Shown one piece after another: positions 6,679 to 14,101 of a stretch of 21,501 bases of DNA. Both the position numbers and the translations under genes were made by a program. Origin of the DNA: an uncultured Ruminococcus sp. (GTDB lineage Bacteria > Bacillota > Clostridia > Oscillospirales > Acutalibacteraceae); assembly GCA_902767175.1 (NCBI GenBank), contig CACXGH010000144.1, forward strand, positions 1 to 21,501, read 5' to 3'. Each line of letters opens with the position of its first letter. Within the stretch, counting starts at the first letter, position 1. The notes under the pieces were generated by a model that did no database searches, was not told the DNA's origin, and worked only from the letters and a program-made list of their open reading frames with translations.

Positions 6679-9600
6679 TTGTATTCTGAAAGCAAAAGCA
6701 TAAAGCACAGGATAGTATCAAGACTTGGCTCTGCAGCACTTGCAGCTGCGGTGATAGGCACAGGTCTTGTCGGAATGGGCGGAAGTGTGTATGCCTATAA
6801 TGCATACGATACCGCGCCTATTGCTGCGGCATCGGCAGCGTCTGTTGACTACGGTCTCGCAAAGACGTCACAGGAAGGCGTTACACTTCATTGCTGGAAT
6901 TGGTCGTACAATAATATCAGGAAATACATGAAGGATATTGCAGCTGCAGGCTTCACATCTATACAGACCTCGCCTGTTCAGCAGCCGAAGGACTATTATT
7001 GGGAGGGTGTTGCCTACGGTAACGTCGGTATTCCTAACGGTACAGGCGGTGAGGACGGCAATTGGTGGAAGCTCTATCAGCCTGTAACATTCTCGATCTG
7101 CGATAACGGCTATTCATGGCTCGGAACAAAGTCTGAATTCAAGGCTATGTGTGATGAAGCTGAAAAATATGGGGTAAGAGTAATAGTTGACATAGTAGCC
7201 AATCACATGGGAAATATACAGGGCTATAAAATAGGTCAGAAGGGTGCTTCTCTTGCCGATAACCAGAAGGCTGTAATGTCAGATATCTCACCGCAGGTCG
7301 GAGAGTTCTGGAAAAAGGATATGCTGACTGACCCGAGCTATTGGCACATAAGCACTTCATGGACACATTCGAGTGACGGAAGATTTGACGTTACTCAGGG
7401 AAATATGGGTATGCCCGACCTCAACACAGGAGATAAGAAGGTACAGCAAATGGTGCTGAATCTTCTGAAGGAATGTATAGACTGCGGTGCGGACGGTTTC
7501 AGATTTGACGCTGCAAAGCATATTGAAACACCGAAGGACAATGCTTCATTTGCAAGTGATTTCTGGGATGTCGTACTTGACGGAGCAAGAGCTTATTACA
7601 AGCAGAAAAACGGATATGACGGTGTATACTTCTACGGTGAGGTGCTCAACCGTATTGACGATTCCAATGCCGAGAATTACTACCTCAGCAAGATGTCTCT
7701 TACCGATAATTCAACAAGTGACAACCTCCGAAACAGTGTAATGCACGGCCATGTTGATGCGCTTGCAGCATCGGGCTTTAACGGATATATCCACGGTCAG
7801 GGAAACAGGGCTGTACTCTGGCCCGAGTCACATGATACATACATGGGCGGCGGATCTTCCTACGATGCTAACGACACTGTTATAAAGCAGGTATGGGCTA
7901 TTATAGCATCAAGAAAGGATTCAACGGGTCTGTTCTTCGCAAGACCTTATTATTCAAAGGATATTCTTGCGGGTGATGTATCCAAGGCAAGACAGTCTAC
8001 TGCGGATATAATGAAGAATATTGACGAGCAGACACAGATAGGCGATGTCGGCACGATCACATGGGCTGATCCTGCCGTAGTTGCGGCGAACAGATTCAGA
8101 AATTTCTTTGTCGGACAGAGCGAAAAGCTTGGTGCTTCCGGAAATATCGCTTATAACCTCAGAGGAAAAACAGGTATTGTCATCGTAAGGGGCGGCGGTC
8201 CGGGTGCTGTATCTCTCAGTGTAGGAATGCAGGACGGCACATATTATGACCAGGTGACAGGTGAGAAGTTTACTGTATCTGGCGGTGTTGTAAAGGGCAA
8301 TGTCAAGAATGCTGACGGTATAGCCGTTGTCTATAATCCGAAGAAGGATTACGGCAAGGTTTCACCTCAGGAGCCGACGGCTGTAAGAATATCTGCAGAG
8401 TCTGCAACAGGCTCAAATGTATTCAATACCGATTCTGTTAATGTAAATATTAAGGTGACAGGTGCTGCTAAGGTAAAATACACTACCTCTGAGGGTGCAT
8501 CGGGCAGCTTTACAGGAACAAAGAAAACGATAACTCTCGGCACTTATACAGCTACAGGCGAAGATGTTACACTCACTGTAGAGGGAACTGCATCTGACGG
8601 CATTTCCAAATCAAAGACCTACACCTTTACGAAAAAGGTTGAAAGCTCTGAATACCCCACGCTCAGAAAGGGTGGAGCCGTATTCGATAATTCCTTATAC
8701 GGCTGGCAGAAGGTATACTGTTATGCCTATGATGATTCAGGCTCAAGCGTTATATCAAATGCATCCTGGCCGGGTGAGCCTATGAACAATGAAGGCGGAG
8801 ATTATTGGTCATACGAATATCCCGATAAATTTACAGGAACAGTTAAGCTTATCTTCAATAATGACTCAGGTGTTCAGGTGCCCGACTCAGGTGCTCCCGG
8901 TTTTGAGGTCTCCGCAAGCAGAAAAATTCTTTTCAAACAGACTATATCGGATCTTCCTGCATCTGTAAAGAGCCTTTCCGTAAAGCTTACTCCTTCTGTA
9001 ACAAAGGCTGTTGCAGGTCAGACGGTAAAGCTCACTGCTGCTGCATCAAATGCCAAGGGTACGGTAAAATATACCTTTATGGTTAATGACGGAACAACGA
9101 TAAAATCTGCTTCGACTTCAAATTCCTGCACATGGACGCCCGCTAAGGCAGGTACATATATTCTTGCCGTTAAAGCAAATGACAGCTCACTCGGAATTAC
9201 CGCAACGGCAAAGGTTGTCGTTTCTTCTGCAGGCAAGCTCACTTCAACATCAAAGGTAAGCAAGACTTCTGTATCTGTAGGAGACACTGTTCAGCTCAAT
9301 GCATCTGCTGTAGGAGGCACATCACCCTATACATACGGTTTCTATTATAAGAAGGCTGCCGATACTGTTTACAGAACTATAAAGGGCTACAGCACAACTG
9401 CTTCTGCAAGCTTCATGCCCACGGCGGCAGGAAAGTATAATGTTCTTATCAAGGTCAAGGATAAAAAGGGTGCTATAGCAAAGTCGGTATTTACAATAAC
9501 AGCAGTCAAGGTTCCTGAACTTAAATGCACAGGTACTCTTTCATCAGCAAGTATCGGTCTTGGTAATTCTGTTACGGTAAAGGCAGCCGCATCGGGCGGA

Positions 9601-10074
9601 ACATCACCCTATAAATATGCTTTCTATTACAAGGCAAAATCCGCTTCAGTCTATACAAAGCTTAAGGGCTACAGTACAACTTCATCGGTTGTTTTCAAGC
9701 CGTCTAAGATGGGATATTACAATGTGCTTGTAAAGGCTTCTGACAAGGCCGGAAAGGTAGCAAGGTCGGAGCTTTTGCTGAAGGTCGGAACTGTCAATAC
9801 AGGTGTTTGGGCTGATTTTTCATCAACGACTGTCAAGCTCGGAAATCCGGTAAAGCTTACCTGTTCGGCAACCGGCAGAACAGCTCCTTATCAATTTGCT
9901 GTTTATTTCAAGAAATCAGTCAGCAGTCAGTGGACAACGGCTCAGAGCTATAAGAGCAATAGAGTTGTAACCATTACTCCCAAAGCTGCAACAACCTATA
10001 ATATTTTAGTCAAGGCTAAGGATTCCCAAGGAACTGTACTCAGGAAAACCTATACGATCAGAGTGACCAAGTGA
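6679..10074 (+). CDS. Secreted alpha-amylase, GH13_28 with CBM26 and four C-terminal Ig-like modules
   Basis: Endo-acting hydrolase of alpha-1,4 links in starch. With the TTG start (ribosome site AGGAGAG at 6664-6670) the 1131-residue protein opens with a Sec signal peptide (basic KHRIVSR, hydrophobic core, likely cut after VYA39). The catalytic barrel closely resembles Bacillus subtilis AmyE: DIVANH (171-176), GFRFDAAKH with nucleophile D277, YGEV with acid/base E321, and ESHDTY with D386. A CBM26 starch-binding module follows (about 658-755, with GWQKVYCYAYDD and SWPGEPM). Then come four modules of about 90 residues (about 765-1131), sharing GGTSPYxYxFYYK and GxYNVLVKxxD patterns, probably Ig-fold Y_Y_Y-like repeats. 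AmyE is about 660 residues, so the C-terminal array is the extra part. I see no dockerin, LPXTG or S-layer motif. Single-gene unit with its own promoter and terminators. Confidence 0.93.
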   Translation: MYSESKSIKHRIVSRLGSAALAAAVIGTGLVGMGGSVYAYNAYDTAPIAAASAASVDYGLAKTSQEGVTLHCWNWSYNNIRKYMKDIAAAGFTSIQTSPVQQPKDYYWEGVAYGNVGIPNGTGGEDGNWWKLYQPVTFSICDNGYSWLGTKSEFKAMCDEAEKYGVRVIVDIVANHMGNIQGYKIGQKGASLADNQKAVMSDISPQVGEFWKKDMLTDPSYWHISTSWTHSSDGRFDVTQGNMGMPDLNTGDKKVQQMVLNLLKECIDCGADGFRFDAAKHIETPKDNASFASDFWDVVLDGARAYYKQKNGYDGVYFYGEVLNRIDDSNAENYYLSKMSLTDNSTSDNLRNSVMHGHVDALAASGFNGYIHGQGNRAVLWPESHDTYMGGGSSYDANDTVIKQVWAIIASRKDSTGLFFARPYYSKDILAGDVSKARQSTADIMKNIDEQTQIGDVGTITWADPAVVAANRFRNFFVGQSEKLGASGNIAYNLRGKTGIVIVRGGGPGAVSLSVGMQDGTYYDQVTGEKFTVSGGVVKGNVKNADGIAVVYNPKKDYGKVSPQEPTAVRISAESATGSNVFNTDSVNVNIKVTGAAKVKYTTSEGASGSFTGTKKTITLGTYTATGEDVTLTVEGTASDGISKSKTYTFTKKVESSEYPTLRKGGAVFDNSLYGWQKVYCYAYDDSGSSVISNASWPGEPMNNEGGDYWSYEYPDKFTGTVKLIFNNDSGVQVPDSGAPGFEVSASRKILFKQTISDLPASVKSLSVKLTPSVTKAVAGQTVKLTAAASNAKGTVKYTFMVNDGTTIKSASTSNSCTWTPAKAGTYILAVKANDSSLGITATAKVVVSSAGKLTSTSKVSKTSVSVGDTVQLNASAVGGTSPYTYGFYYKKAADTVYRTIKGYSTTASASFMPTAAGKYNVLIKVKDKKGAIAKSVFTITAVKVPELKCTGTLSSASIGLGNSVTVKAAASGGTSPYKYAFYYKAKSASVYTKLKGYSTTSSVVFKPSKMGYYNVLVKASDKAGKVARSELLLKVGTVNTGVWADFSSTTVKLGNPVKLTCSATGRTAPYQFAVYFKKSVSSQWTTAQSYKSNRVVTITPKAATTYNILVKAKDSQGTVLRKTYTIRVTK

Positions 10075-10121
10075 TCGGGTATACTGCATTGTAAAAGTGG
10101 GTTACATATAAACTCGAATAT

Positions 10122-10162
10122 AAAAGCCGATAAAAGTCAAAATGAAGCTTTTATCGGCTTTT
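10122..10162 (+). terminator. Rho-independent terminator of the amylase gene
   Basis: A 15-bp perfect stem, AAAAGCCGATAAAAG (10122-10136) with CTTTTATCGGCTTTT (10148-10162), over an 11-base loop. The right arm ends in its own T-run. The symmetric A/T flanks mean it could also act on minus-strand readthrough. Confidence 0.9.
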
Positions 10163-10179
10163 AGTATTGTTCAGTTTTC

Positions 10180-10216
10180 TGCTGATCTTCCGCACTGTGC
10201 ATCAGCATTCTTTTTT
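10180..10216 (+). terminator. Second, backup terminator after the amylase gene
   Basis: TGCTGAT (10180-10186) pairs with ATCAGCA (10201-10207) across 14 bases, followed by TTCTTTTTT. Weaker than the first, it would catch readthrough before the convergent XRE gene. Confidence 0.55.
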
Positions 10217-10220
10217 GGCA

Positions 10221-10248
10221 GAAAAAAGCTGCCGGTTTTGCGGCAGCT
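10221..10248 (-). terminator. Rho-independent terminator of the XRE-family gene
   Basis: On the minus strand AGCTGCCG (10248-10241) pairs perfectly with CGGCAGCT (10234-10227) over a six-base loop and is followed by TTTTTTC. It lies about 85 nt past the stop codon of the minus-strand regulator. Confidence 0.85.
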
Positions 10249-10334
10249 CGGGAATATTACGAATCGAAAAATCTGCTGTGCTGTTGGAAAATGGCAATGT
10301 GAATTATGAATGGTGCTTTGGTCAATAAATCAGC

Positions 10335-10688
10335 TTACTGCTGTTCATAGTTGTGACTGTCAACAAGATCCTTGGTATACTCTGCTACCTTGGAAAGACC
10401 TTCGTTGTTGAGCTTTTCGATATTTTCGGAAATCTGGCTCTTGAGTTCGATATCGGTGCTTTCCATAGCTACGAGGTCTCCGTTAATCTTTATGTAGGGA
10501 CTTAGTCCGAGCAGATAATCAACGGATACATCAAAGTATTTTGCAAGCTTCATCAGAGTCTCGCCGTTCGGAATACCTCCGTTTTTCCATTTGCTGATTA
10601 TTCCGGACGACAAACCAATCTCCTTGCCGATAGGATTAGGTCTTTTGCCGCTGCGCAGACACAGATTATAGAACCTTTTCCAAAACAT
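10335..10688 (-). CDS. Small XRE-family helix-turn-helix regulator
   Basis: A 117-residue DNA-binding protein with an N-terminal Cro/C1-type HTH (about residues 5-62): IGKEIGLSSGIISKWKNG is the helix-turn-helix core, and the downstream helix pattern ETLMKLAKYFDVSVDYLLG is typical of XRE repressors. The C-terminal half (63-117) is acidic and helical, probably for dimerisation. ATG 10688 was chosen because GGGGGT lies 7 nt upstream; an in-frame ATG 72 nt further up lacks a ribosome site and adds residues unlike the family. It is a monocistronic gene facing the amylase terminators. Such proteins occur both as phage-like repressors and as stand-alone regulators; nothing else phage-like is nearby. 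Its target is not known, possibly its own upstream region. Confidence 0.85.
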   Translation of the reverse strand: MFWKRFYNLCLRSGKRPNPIGKEIGLSSGIISKWKNGGIPNGETLMKLAKYFDVSVDYLLGLSPYIKINGDLVAMESTDIELKSQISENIEKLNNEGLSKVAEYTKDLVDSHNYEQQ

Positions 10689-10900
10689 AGTATTACCCCC
10701 TATAAACAATAAATACAACAGCCTGTGAACTTCGGAATGAAATGATGAATTACCGGACAAAAATTCTGAAAAATTATTCCTTTTTTCTTAGATCTTTTGA
10801 CAGTGCGATTAAAACGGAGAAAGACTTGATATCGGTTTTTCAATGATCTGCAGAAAGTGTCCGTATAACTCATTATTTCAGCATTGTGCCGTATCTGAAT

Positions 10901-10935
10901 ACGGTTATTTTTGGTAAAGTCCAAAATATTACCGT
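10901..10935. repeat. Inverted repeat upstream of the XRE gene
   Basis: ACGGTTATTTTTGG (10901-10914) is nearly the reverse complement of CCAAAATATTACCGT (10921-10935), with one inserted base and a six-base centre. Symmetric sites of this sort are typical repressor operators; binding by the downstream XRE protein is inference. Confidence 0.5.
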
Positions 10936-11135
10936 TTAATGCTAACTCAATATTACCACACCTAAGCTGTAAAAACAAGCCCTAATTTTTACAAAATACG
11001 CTAATTTTTATACATCTTATGATTTGCACAAAATAAATTTGTTAAAAACCATTATGCCTTGTTGAAATAACAACATATTGGTAGAAATAAGTGTAAACTT
11101 TTAGTATTATTATTAAAAATATATGTATATCTAAG

Positions 11136-11141
11136 TATAAT
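11136..11141 (+). promoter_or_regulatory. Probable -10 element of the S66 peptidase gene
   Basis: A perfect TATAAT at 11136-11141 lies 23 bp before the ATG. The hexamer 17 bp upstream (TTAAAA) is a poor -35, so the promoter is weak or activator dependent, and the leader is very short. Confidence 0.45.
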
Positions 11142-11164
11142 TATACAAAAAGGAGTTGTTGAAA

Positions 11165-12004
11165 ATGCAATGTGCAGCGCTTGTATGCTGCTCTGATCTG
11201 AGAAGCAAAGAGGACATTGAAACAATTGAACAGATAAAAGCAGCACTGAATAAATCGGGCTGCAATGTAAGAAAAACAAAAAGTCTTACTGTGCCTGAGA
11301 ACCTTCCGCTGTTCGGAGCAAGGGAGAGGGCGGAGGAACTAAACAGTCTTTTTGCTGACAAAGAAATAACGGATATTATAGATGTATCGGGAGGAGATCT
11401 TTCCAATACCCTTCTGCCATATCTTGACTTTAACATAATAAACGGAACGTCAGTAAGTTTTTGGGGGTACAGTGACCTTACCGCAATTATAAATGCTTTA
11501 TATGCCAAAACAGGCAAAACGTCAGTGCTGTATAATATCAGAAATATTCTCTCAGAGCACTCTCGGGAGCAGACGGAGCTTGTTGAGGAACTGCTTGGCA
11601 AAAAGAAAAGTCTGCAGTCCTGTATAGAAGGAAAATTCATAAACGGCAGTGAAATGTCGGGTACGGTTATCGGCGGAAATGCAAGGTGCTTTCTGAAACT
11701 TGCAGGAACTGAGTATTTCCCTGATGTAAATAATAAGCTTCTGCTGCTTGAAAGTCTCGGCGGAGGAGAGTACAGGATAGCATCGTATCTGTCACAGCTA
11801 AAGCAGCTTGGTGTATTTAACAGGATAAACGGAATAATTCTCGGCACATTTACAGAGCTGCAAAGATCATATAGTTCAGATGAAGTGGGGGAGCTTGTTA
11901 TGTCATTCACAGACAGAAATCTGCCGATATTCAAGACAGAACAGATTGGTCACGGCAGCTCATCTCGGGCTGTTGTAATCGGCAGAAAATATAGTTTTTC
12001 TTAA
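11165..12004 (+). CDS. Peptidase S66 (LD-carboxypeptidase / MccF-like) family protein
   Basis: The S66 serine-peptidase family includes LD-carboxypeptidase A, which trims the terminal D-Ala from murein tetrapeptides in the cytosol, and MccF, which cleaves microcin C. The 279-residue protein has the family landmarks: VSGGDLSNTLLPYLD (about 74-88), nucleophile Ser103 in the elbow GYSDLT, an acidic segment LLLLESLGGGEYRI holding the likely catalytic Glu (E196 or E202), and the His motif GHGSSSR with H263. No signal peptide, consistent with a cytosolic enzyme. ATG 11165 has AAGGAG 9 nt upstream; a TTG at 11156 adds three residues and is less likely. It stands alone, so murein recycling versus peptide-antibiotic immunity cannot be separated from context. 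Confidence 0.85.
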   Translation: MQCAALVCCSDLRSKEDIETIEQIKAALNKSGCNVRKTKSLTVPENLPLFGARERAEELNSLFADKEITDIIDVSGGDLSNTLLPYLDFNIINGTSVSFWGYSDLTAIINALYAKTGKTSVLYNIRNILSEHSREQTELVEELLGKKKSLQSCIEGKFINGSEMSGTVIGGNARCFLKLAGTEYFPDVNNKLLLLESLGGGEYRIASYLSQLKQLGVFNRINGIILGTFTELQRSYSSDEVGELVMSFTDRNLPIFKTEQIGHGSSSRAVVIGRKYSFS

Positions 12005-12023
12005 TGTGTCATAAACGATATGT

Positions 12024-12096
12024 CAAAGCGAGAGCAACGAGCACCGGTGCGAATCGACACCGTAGGCATTCCGGCACCGCAGGGTTGATATTTTTT
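12024..12096. other. GC-rich palindromic island, possible terminator or dispersed repeat
   Basis: A GC-rich block inside very AT-rich DNA. It contains the perfect 10-bp palindrome GCACCGGTGC (12041-12050). CGGTG (12045-12049) can pair with CACCG (12058-12062), or CGGTGC (12045-12050) with GCACCG (12074-12079). T6 follows at 12091-12096, 11 nt after the last arm, which is far for a classic terminator. It is the only candidate terminator for the S66 gene. Its composition suggests an inserted or dispersed repeat; whether copies exist elsewhere cannot be seen here. Confidence 0.45.
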
Positions 12097-12151
12097 ATGT
12101 TTTGTAATATTATATTTTTTGTCTTTGTTTTATAATTGTTATGTTTGCGCA

Positions 12152-12180
12152 TTGACAAAATGTATATGGTATGGTATTAT
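12152..12180 (+). promoter_or_regulatory. Sigma-A promoter of the his cluster
   Basis: Perfect TTGACA (12152-12157), a 17-bp spacer and TATTAT (12175-12180). The start is near 12187, giving a leader of about 70 nt before hisZ. No T-box core (TGGNACCGCG type) is present in this leader. Confidence 0.85.
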
Positions 12181-12194
12181 ATTATCATGCTACT

Positions 12195-12228
12195 GCATTA
12201 TTACTTTAATATGATAAAGCGATAATGC
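12195..12228 (+). promoter_or_regulatory. Two-part inverted repeat at the 5' end of the his transcript
   Basis: GCATTAT (12195-12201) pairs with ATAATGC (12222-12228), and inside it CTTTA (12204-12208) pairs with TAAAG (12215-12219), separated by a 2x2 internal loop and a six-base apical loop. It begins about 8 nt after the predicted start. No T-run follows. It may be an operator for a repressor or an mRNA stability/regulatory hairpin. Confidence 0.55.
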
Positions 12229-12255
12229 CATAACTTCAGGAATGAGGAAGAGAAA

Positions 12256-13455
12256 ATGAAAAATTATTCAAAAATCACGCCCGAGGGAACAAAAGACCTT
12301 CTGTTTGATGAGTGCTTCGCTAACAGAACGGTCTCCGCAATTCTCGGGGGAGTATTCTCCGAAAGAGGCTTTCATGAGGTACTTACACCCGGACTTGAAT
12401 TTTATGATCTTTTTTCAGAGGATATTTCGGGTATACCTATGGAATATATGTTCAAAATGAGTGACTCTAAGGGCAGACTGATGGTTGTACGTCCCGATTC
12501 TACACTGCCTATTGCAAGAATGGTCTCAACAAGACTGCAGAATGCTCAGAAGCCCCTGAGGCTTTATTATAATCAGCGTGTATACCGTTATAATCCCGGA
12601 CTTACAGGAAGAAGCAATGAGGTAATGCAGGCAGGTGTAGAGCTTATTGGTGCAGGCGGAATGAGAGCGGACCTTGAGGTAATGACGACGGCAATAGATG
12701 CTCTTTCAAAGTGCGTGCCTGATTTCAGAATTGAGATAGGTCATGCAGGATTTTTCAGAGCTCTTGCAGATAAGCTTTCCGTAAGTCCGAGAAGAAGAGA
12801 GAAGATACGTTTCTATATTGAGAGCAAAAATTACTCTGCTCTTAACTCTACACTTGATAAGCTTGAGCAGACTCCTTATGTGGATATGATAAGAAAGCTT
12901 CCTCGTCTTTTCGGAGGAATAGAGGTGCTTGATGAAGCCTGCAGGATTTGTGATGATAAGGAAGCTCTTGAAACTCTTGTCTATATCCGTGAGATATACG
13001 ACCGTCTGCAGAGCTATGGTCTTGGTGACAGACTGATCATAGATCTTGGTCTTGTTCAGAGAAACGACTACTACAGCAGTCTTGTTTTCAGCGGTTACGT
13101 TATGGGCTCGGGCGAGCCTGTTCTGATAGGCGGAAGATATGATAATCTTCTCGACAGCTTTGAAGCTCCGGATCCGGCAGTGGGCTTCGGCATTAATGTT
13201 GACGCTCTTGCAAGAGTGATGATGAAGAGGGGTAATATCCCGCATAAAAAACAGCCCGATATACTTGTCCACGGCGAGGACGGCTATGAGATAGAGGCTG
13301 TCCGCTACACACAGAGCCTTACGCAGGCTGATATTCTGGGAGAAAACAGTGTATCAGGTACAGAGCAGGAGGCTCTTGAATATGCAAGAGCAAGAGGAAT
13401 AAAGAAACTTGCTGTAGTAGGCAAAGAAATCAGAACTATCGATACGGGGGTCTGA
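12256..13455 (+). CDS. hisZ: HisZ, regulatory subunit of ATP phosphoribosyltransferase
   Basis: A histidyl-tRNA synthetase paralogue that lacks aminoacylation and forms the octameric ATP-PRTase with short-form HisG, giving it histidine feedback control. The 399-residue protein shows class II synthetase motifs: a motif 1 region with TPGLEFYDLF, motif 2-like RPDSTLPIAR, and a motif 3-like segment GGRYDNLLDSFEAPDPAVGFGINVD. The C-terminal tRNA anticodon-binding domain of true HisRS is not recognisable; the last ~80 residues are a short alpha/beta stretch. Its place directly before short hisG, 4 nt apart, favours HisZ over HisRS. ATG 12256 follows GAGGAAGAG. First gene of the histidine cluster. 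Confidence 0.94.
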   Translation: MKNYSKITPEGTKDLLFDECFANRTVSAILGGVFSERGFHEVLTPGLEFYDLFSEDISGIPMEYMFKMSDSKGRLMVVRPDSTLPIARMVSTRLQNAQKPLRLYYNQRVYRYNPGLTGRSNEVMQAGVELIGAGGMRADLEVMTTAIDALSKCVPDFRIEIGHAGFFRALADKLSVSPRRREKIRFYIESKNYSALNSTLDKLEQTPYVDMIRKLPRLFGGIEVLDEACRICDDKEALETLVYIREIYDRLQSYGLGDRLIIDLGLVQRNDYYSSLVFSGYVMGSGEPVLIGGRYDNLLDSFEAPDPAVGFGINVDALARVMMKRGNIPHKKQPDILVHGEDGYEIEAVRYTQSLTQADILGENSVSGTEQEALEYARARGIKKLAVVGKEIRTIDTGV

Positions 13456-13459
13456 GCGA

Positions 13460-14101
13460 ATGAAACCATTAAGAATTGCTCTTACAAAGGGCAGACTTGA
13501 AAAGGATACAATAGGACTGCTCGAACAGGCAGGATATGACTGTACGGCAGTCAGAGAAAAGGGAAGAAGGCTTATTCTTCCTATAGGAAACGGAGAAATA
13601 GAGGTCGTTCTTGCAAAGGCGGCTGACGTTATCACCTATGTGGAAAACGGAGTATGTGACCTTGGAGTTGTAGGCAAGGATACTATAATGGAGAACGGCA
13701 GAAGCTTTTATGAAATACTTGACCTCGGCTTCGGTAAATGCCGCTTTGCTCTTGCAGGCAAAAAGGGCAGTGATTTCTATGCGGGCTATAACGAAAAAAC
13801 GATAGCTACAAAATATCCGAATGTAACAAGAGGCTATTTTGAGGGCAAGGGAATGGATATCCGTGTCATTAAAATAGAAGGCTCGGTTGAGCTGGCTCCG
13901 CTGCTCGGTCTTTCAGACGCTATTGTTGATATAGTTGAGACAGGCTCGACACTTAAGGAAAACGGGCTTGTAATTATAGAGGATAATGTTGCTCCTATCT
14001 CTGCAAGACTGATCGCAAATACGGCAAGTCTTAAACTCAGAAAGGCTGAGATCGAGGAGCTTGCAGATAAAATGGAAAAGGAAAGGGCGAAGATGAAATG
14101 A
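13460..14101 (+). CDS. hisG: ATP phosphoribosyltransferase catalytic subunit, short form
   Basis: First step of histidine synthesis: ATP + PRPP gives phosphoribosyl-ATP. At 213 residues it is the short HisG, which lacks the C-terminal allosteric ACT-like domain (long forms are about 290-300) and needs HisZ, encoded just upstream. The opening RIALTKGRLEKDT, VCDLGVVGKDT (about 73-83) and the PRPP-loop-like segment DIVETGSTLKENGL (about 157-170) are conserved family features. It overlaps hisD by 4 nt (ATGA), so translation of the two is coupled. Start ATG 13460 lies 4 nt after the hisZ stop. Confidence 0.96.
   Translation: MKPLRIALTKGRLEKDTIGLLEQAGYDCTAVREKGRRLILPIGNGEIEVVLAKAADVITYVENGVCDLGVVGKDTIMENGRSFYEILDLGFGKCRFALAGKKGSDFYAGYNEKTIATKYPNVTRGYFEGKGMDIRVIKIEGSVELAPLLGLSDAIVDIVETGSTLKENGLVIIEDNVAPISARLIANTASLKLRKAEIEELADKMEKERAKMK

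Larger units (their letters stand above)
10689..11164. other. AT-rich divergent intergenic region between the XRE gene and the S66 gene
   Basis: I see no convincing gene in these 476 bp. A minus-strand open frame (10978-10700) has only a TTG start, no ribosome site and no recognisable domain. The region contains the inverted repeat 10901-10935, the short palindrome CCGTAT-CTGA-ATACGG (10889-10904), a further GGTAATATT (minus strand, about 10950-10958) and CTAATTTTTA twice (10982-10991 and 11001-11010). These could be operator sites for the XRE protein, but no motif is proven. No strong minus-strand promoter was found. Confidence 0.5.

Noticed and set aside
9900..10074. Dockerin or cell-wall anchor at the amylase C-terminus
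   Set aside because: No paired calcium-loop dockerin repeats, no LPXTG and no terminal hydrophobic segment; the protein ends within the fourth Ig-like module.
8970..10074. DNA tandem repeats in the 3' part of the amylase gene as a mobile or CRISPR-like array
   Set aside because: The repetition is at protein level, about 90 residues per unit, with substantial nucleotide divergence; it reflects domain duplication.
10700..10978. Minus-strand open frame of 92 codons upstream of the XRE gene
   Set aside because: Starts at TTG with no ribosome site, overlaps the XRE upstream region and shows no recognisable domain; the sequence is dominated by repeats and dyads.
11131..11934. Long minus-strand open frame opposite the S66 peptidase gene
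   Set aside because: It is the mirror of a well-supported coding gene with catalytic motifs; low-complexity Ser/Leu-rich translation typical of antisense frames.
12181..12255. T-box riboswitch in the his leader
   Set aside because: The leader is only about 70 nt and lacks the conserved T-box sequence and a following terminator.
12706..13272. Minus-strand open frame inside hisZ
   Set aside because: Antisense shadow of a conserved gene with no recognisable domain.
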